A program made the translations under genes and the position numbers. Of a DNA stretch of 8,189 nucleotides, positions 5,881-8,189 are shown piece after piece (within the stretch, counting starts at the first letter, position 1; each line of letters begins with the position of its first letter). Under the pieces are notes generated by a model that did no database searches, was not told the origin of the DNA, and saw only the letters and a program-made list of their open reading frames with translations. The stretch comes from Aquabacter sp. (GTDB taxonomy: Bacteria; Pseudomonadota; Alphaproteobacteria; Rhizobiales; Xanthobacteraceae): positions 1-8,189 of the forward strand of contig JASBUY010000200.1 of assembly GCA_030147645.1 (NCBI GenBank). The letters run 5' to 3'.

Positions 5881-7038
5881 ATGGATCCCATCACCTCCAC
5901 AGAGGCGTTGGCAGCTGCCTGCGCCCGGCTCTCTCGCCACGATTTCATCACTGTCGACACCGAGTTTCTGCGCGAGACGACGTTCTGGCCCAAGCTCTGC
6001 GTCATCCAGGCCGCCTCCATGGAGGAGGCGGTCATCATCGACGCCCTCGCGCCTGGCATCGACCTGAAGCCGTTTTTCGAGCTGATGGCCAATCCGCGCG
6101 TGACCAAAGTGTTTCACGCGGCGCGGCAGGATATCGAAATCGTCTGGCACCTCGCGGGCCTCATTCCCCATCCCATATTCGACACCCAGGTCGCCGCCAT
6201 GGTACTCGGCTATGGCGACAGCATTTCCTATGACCAGTTGGTCCAGCGGGTGTGCGGGCATGCGCTCGACAAGTCGTCGCGCTTCACGGACTGGTCGCGC
6301 CGCCCCCTGTCCCAGGCCCAGCTGACCTACGCCATCGCGGACGTGACCCATCTGCGCGACATCTATCTGTCCATGCTGCGGGACCTGGAAAGGCGGGGAC
6401 GCGGAGATTGGGTCGGCGAGGAAATGCACATCCTCACCTCCCCCGCCACCTATCGGCAGGAGCCGGAGCGGGCCTGGGAGCGGCTGAAGTTGCGCGTGCG
6501 CAAGCCGCGCGAACTGGCCGTGCTCATCGAGGTTGCCGCGTGGCGCGAGCGCGAGGCCCAGGCGCGCGACCAACCGCGCGGGCGCATCATAAAGGACGAA
6601 GTGATCGGCGAGATCGCCCTCCAGCAGCCCCAGACGCCCGAGAAACTTGCGGAATTGCGCTCCCTCCCCAAGGGCTTCGAGCGGTCTCGCTATGGGGAGG
6701 CCGTGCTCGAAGCGGTGCGGCGTGGCGTGGAGCGGGACCCGAAAACTTTGCCCCGCATCGAACGCGACCGCCCCATCCCCAACGGCGCTGCAGCCACGGT
6801 GGAATTGCTGAAAGTGTTGCTGCGCATGACCGCCGAGCAGCATGCGGTGGCCGCCAAGGTGATTGCCACCACCGAGGACCTGGAGCGCATCGCGGTCAGC
6901 GACGAGGCCGAGGTGCCGGCTCTCAGCGGGTGGCGGCGCGAGCTGTTCGGGGAACGAGCGCTGGCGCTGAAAGCGGGCCGCCTCGCTCTCGCCGTGGAGC
7001 GCGGGCGGGTGATCGCGGTGGAGCGGGAGATCGCCTGA
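5881..7038 (+). CDS. rnd: Ribonuclease D
   Basis: A 3'-to-5' exoribonuclease that trims the 3' ends of tRNA precursors and other small stable RNAs in the cytoplasm. The 385-residue protein has the DEDDy exonuclease domain with its metal-binding residues all present: D26 and E28 in VDTEF, D84 in the HAARQD segment, and Y150 with D154 in YAIAD. An HRDC-type nucleic-acid-binding domain follows at about 205-285, and the length fits the family. ATG 5881 is where homology begins. No clear Shine-Dalgarno precedes it; an in-frame TTG two codons earlier and an out-of-frame ATG at 5870 are also present, so the start carries some doubt. It lies 41 bases after the natural stop of the GGDEF-EAL gene, probably co-transcribed with it, and converges on rlmE. 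Confidence 0.95.
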   Translation: MDPITSTEALAAACARLSRHDFITVDTEFLRETTFWPKLCVIQAASMEEAVIIDALAPGIDLKPFFELMANPRVTKVFHAARQDIEIVWHLAGLIPHPIFDTQVAAMVLGYGDSISYDQLVQRVCGHALDKSSRFTDWSRRPLSQAQLTYAIADVTHLRDIYLSMLRDLERRGRGDWVGEEMHILTSPATYRQEPERAWERLKLRVRKPRELAVLIEVAAWREREAQARDQPRGRIIKDEVIGEIALQQPQTPEKLAELRSLPKGFERSRYGEAVLEAVRRGVERDPKTLPRIERDRPIPNGAAATVELLKVLLRMTAEQHAVAAKVIATTEDLERIAVSDEAEVPALSGWRRELFGERALALKAGRLALAVERGRVIAVEREIA

Positions 7039-7041
7039 GCG

Positions 7042-7060
7042 GAGGGCAGCTTACGCCCTC
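7042..7060. terminator. Possible hairpin between the convergent rnd and rlmE ends
   Basis: GAGGGC (7042-7047) pairs with GCCCTC (7055-7060) across a seven-base loop; a wider alternative pairs AGCGGAGG (7038-7045) with CCTCCGCT (7067-7074). No T-run follows on either strand, so it is at best a weak terminator. The two stop codons are only 20 bases apart. Confidence 0.3.
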
Positions 7061-7793
7061 ACGCCTCCTCCGCTGCCTCCTCCTCGTCCTTGCCGGCCGG
7101 CGCGACCTTGCCGCGAAATCCCATGGCGAGGACATAAAGCTCGGCGGAATCCGCCCGGCTGGCGGCGGGCTTCAGATGCTTCACCTGCGCGAAATCGCGC
7201 TTGAGGTTGGCCAACAGGCTCCCCTCGGTGCCGCCCTGGAGCACCTTGGCGACGAACGCCCCGCCCGGCGCGAGAACCTGGCGCGCGAAATCCGCCGCAA
7301 GCTCCACCAGCGCAACGATCTTCAGGTGGTCGGTCGCGCGGTGGCCGGTGGCATTGGCCGCCATGTCGGACATCACAAGGTCCGCCTGTCCGTCCAGCAT
7401 CGCCATGAGGCGCTGCGGCGCGTCCTCGTCCAGGAAATCCATCTGGGCAAAGGTGACGCCGGGAATGGGGTCCATTTCCAACAGGTCGATGGCCACCACC
7501 TTGCCCTTGCCCTCCTCCAGGCCGATGCGCTGGGCCGCGACCTGGCTCCAGCCTCCCGGCGCCGCACCCAAATCCACCACGCGCAAGCCGCGCCGCAAGA
7601 GATGCACCTTTTCGTTCATCTCGATCAGCTTGAAGGCCGCACGCGAGCGCCAGCCCTCGCGCTTGGCGCGTGCGACATAAGGGTCGTTCAATTGGCGCTG
7701 GAGCCATTTCTGCGACGAGGTGGTGCGACCGCGCGCGGTCTTCACCCGCACCTTGAGCGGACGGCCGTCGGGCCCCTTGGGCGGCGCGCTCAT
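7059..7793 (-). CDS. rlmE: 23S rRNA (uridine 2552) 2'-O-methyltransferase RlmE/FtsJ
   Basis: Uses S-adenosylmethionine to methylate the ribose of U2552 in the A-loop of 23S rRNA, a late step of large-subunit assembly. The 244-residue protein shows the SAM-binding loop DLGAAPGGW (74-82) and the family K-D-K-E catalytic set: K55 in RAAFK, D143 in MSDMA, K183 in FVAKV and E218 in DSAEL. It is longer than the E. coli enzyme (about 209 residues) because of a basic N-terminal extension (about the first 25 residues) and a C-terminal tail of Glu and Ala (236-244). ATG 7793 is chosen because the product then begins with a typical alphaproteobacterial tail and its start overlaps the stop of the Ppx gene (ATGA, 7790-7793), indicating translational coupling. 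The longer in-frame extension upstream is antisense-like Gly/Arg filler. Confidence 0.95.
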   Translation of the reverse strand: MSAPPKGPDGRPLKVRVKTARGRTTSSQKWLQRQLNDPYVARAKREGWRSRAAFKLIEMNEKVHLLRRGLRVVDLGAAPGGWSQVAAQRIGLEEGKGKVVAIDLLEMDPIPGVTFAQMDFLDEDAPQRLMAMLDGQADLVMSDMAANATGHRATDHLKIVALVELAADFARQVLAPGGAFVAKVLQGGTEGSLLANLKRDFAQVKHLKPAASRADSAELYVLAMGFRGKVAPAGKDEEEAAEEA

Positions 7794-8189
7794 CGCGCAC
7801 CATCCCCGGCAGGCAGGGGCGCACCATGGCGCCGCCACACCCCGTCCGCGCGCATCAGTTGAACCAGCATGCCTTCCCGAAGCCCGCGATCCGCCACCCG
7901 CAGGCGATCGGTCGGGAACGCGCCGCGTACCGCCTCCATGATGGCGCAGCCCGCAAGGACCAGATCCGCCCGCTGCGCCCCGATGCACGGATTTGAGACG
8001 CGCTCCTCAAACGACATACCCACCAATTGATCGACCACCTGATTGATATCCTTTGCGCGCAGCCACGCCCCGTCCACGCGAGTCCGGTCATAGCGCTGCA
8101 AGCCGAGATGAATGCCGGCGACCGTGGTCACGGTGCCGGACGTGCCGAGCAGATGCATGCGCCCCGGCGCGCGCAGACCCCAGCTTTGC
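7790..8189 (-). CDS. Ppx/GppA-family exopolyphosphatase / pppGpp phosphatase, C-terminal part
   Basis: This is the last approximately 133 codons of a Ppx/GppA phosphatase; the rest lies beyond the right edge. The family acts on polyphosphate ends or on guanosine pentaphosphate, in the cytoplasm. Recognisable C-terminal segments are LGTSGTVTTVAGIHLGL, the RADLVLAGCAIMEA helix and LRVADRGLREGMLV. In the actin-like fold these belong to the second lobe. The protein ends soon after this last segment, so it lacks the extra C-terminal domain of longer Ppx proteins and is probably the short single-domain type. Its TGA overlaps the rlmE start by four bases, so the two form one operon read leftward. 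I cannot tell polyphosphatase from pppGpp phosphatase from the part seen. Confidence 0.92.
   Translation of the reverse strand, partial: QSWGLRAPGRMHLLGTSGTVTTVAGIHLGLQRYDRTRVDGAWLRAKDINQVVDQLVGMSFEERVSNPCIGAQRADLVLAGCAIMEAVRGAFPTDRLRVADRGLREGMLVQLMRADGVWRRHGAPLPAGDGAR

Noticed and set aside
5587..6843. Long antisense open frame (418 codons) opposite the EAL end and rnd
   Set aside because: There is no motif or start signal, and the composition is typical of the reverse strand of GC-rich genes.
6252..7862. Long forward open frame (536 codons) overlapping rnd and crossing rlmE in antisense
   Set aside because: It is out of frame with rnd and opposite rlmE; both of those have full catalytic residues, while this frame is Arg/Ala/Gly filler.

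Overview
The window reads as ordinary chromosome of a high-GC alphaproteobacterium. Order Hyphomicrobiales, possibly the Xanthobacteraceae side, is my guess from protein character and from the aspS / rnd / rlmE / ppx neighbourhood. No phage, transposase, CRISPR or RNA gene is visible.

Layout. Bases 1-321 are a leader without a recognisable gene; they hold a weak promoter candidate and two mutually exclusive hairpins just before a Shine-Dalgarno. An FTR1-type iron permease (322-1164, +) follows. It converges on aspS (1250-3118, -), with a strong hairpin terminator between them. The 406-base gap 3119-3524 separates aspS from a divergent membrane-bound GGDEF-EAL cyclic-di-GMP protein (3525-5807, +), whose EAL domain is broken by an apparent one-base loss near 5640. 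RNase D (rnd, 5881-7038, +) follows 41 bases after the natural end of that gene. It converges on a translationally coupled pair on the minus strand: a Ppx/GppA phosphatase (partial, entering from the right edge) and rlmE (7059-7793), which overlap by four bases.

How the genes fit. aspS, rnd and rlmE all serve translation or RNA maturation: tRNA charging, RNA 3'-end trimming and 23S rRNA methylation. Ppx/GppA belongs to polyphosphate / (p)ppGpp metabolism. The iron permease and the cyclic-di-GMP sensor look like accessory genes set around this core.

What stands out. No new multi-gene system is evident. The strongest anomaly is inside aspS: about 180 bp (1881-2060) at about 44% GC with rare codons, in an otherwise roughly 63-66% GC gene. 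It encodes an apparent in-frame expansion of the GAD domain. Exactly 36 codons of it (1943-2050) are bounded by a perfect 11-bp inverted repeat. This looks like a mosaic or inserted protein-coding segment in an essential enzyme. The second anomaly is the frameshift in the EAL domain, which may be real or a sequencing error.
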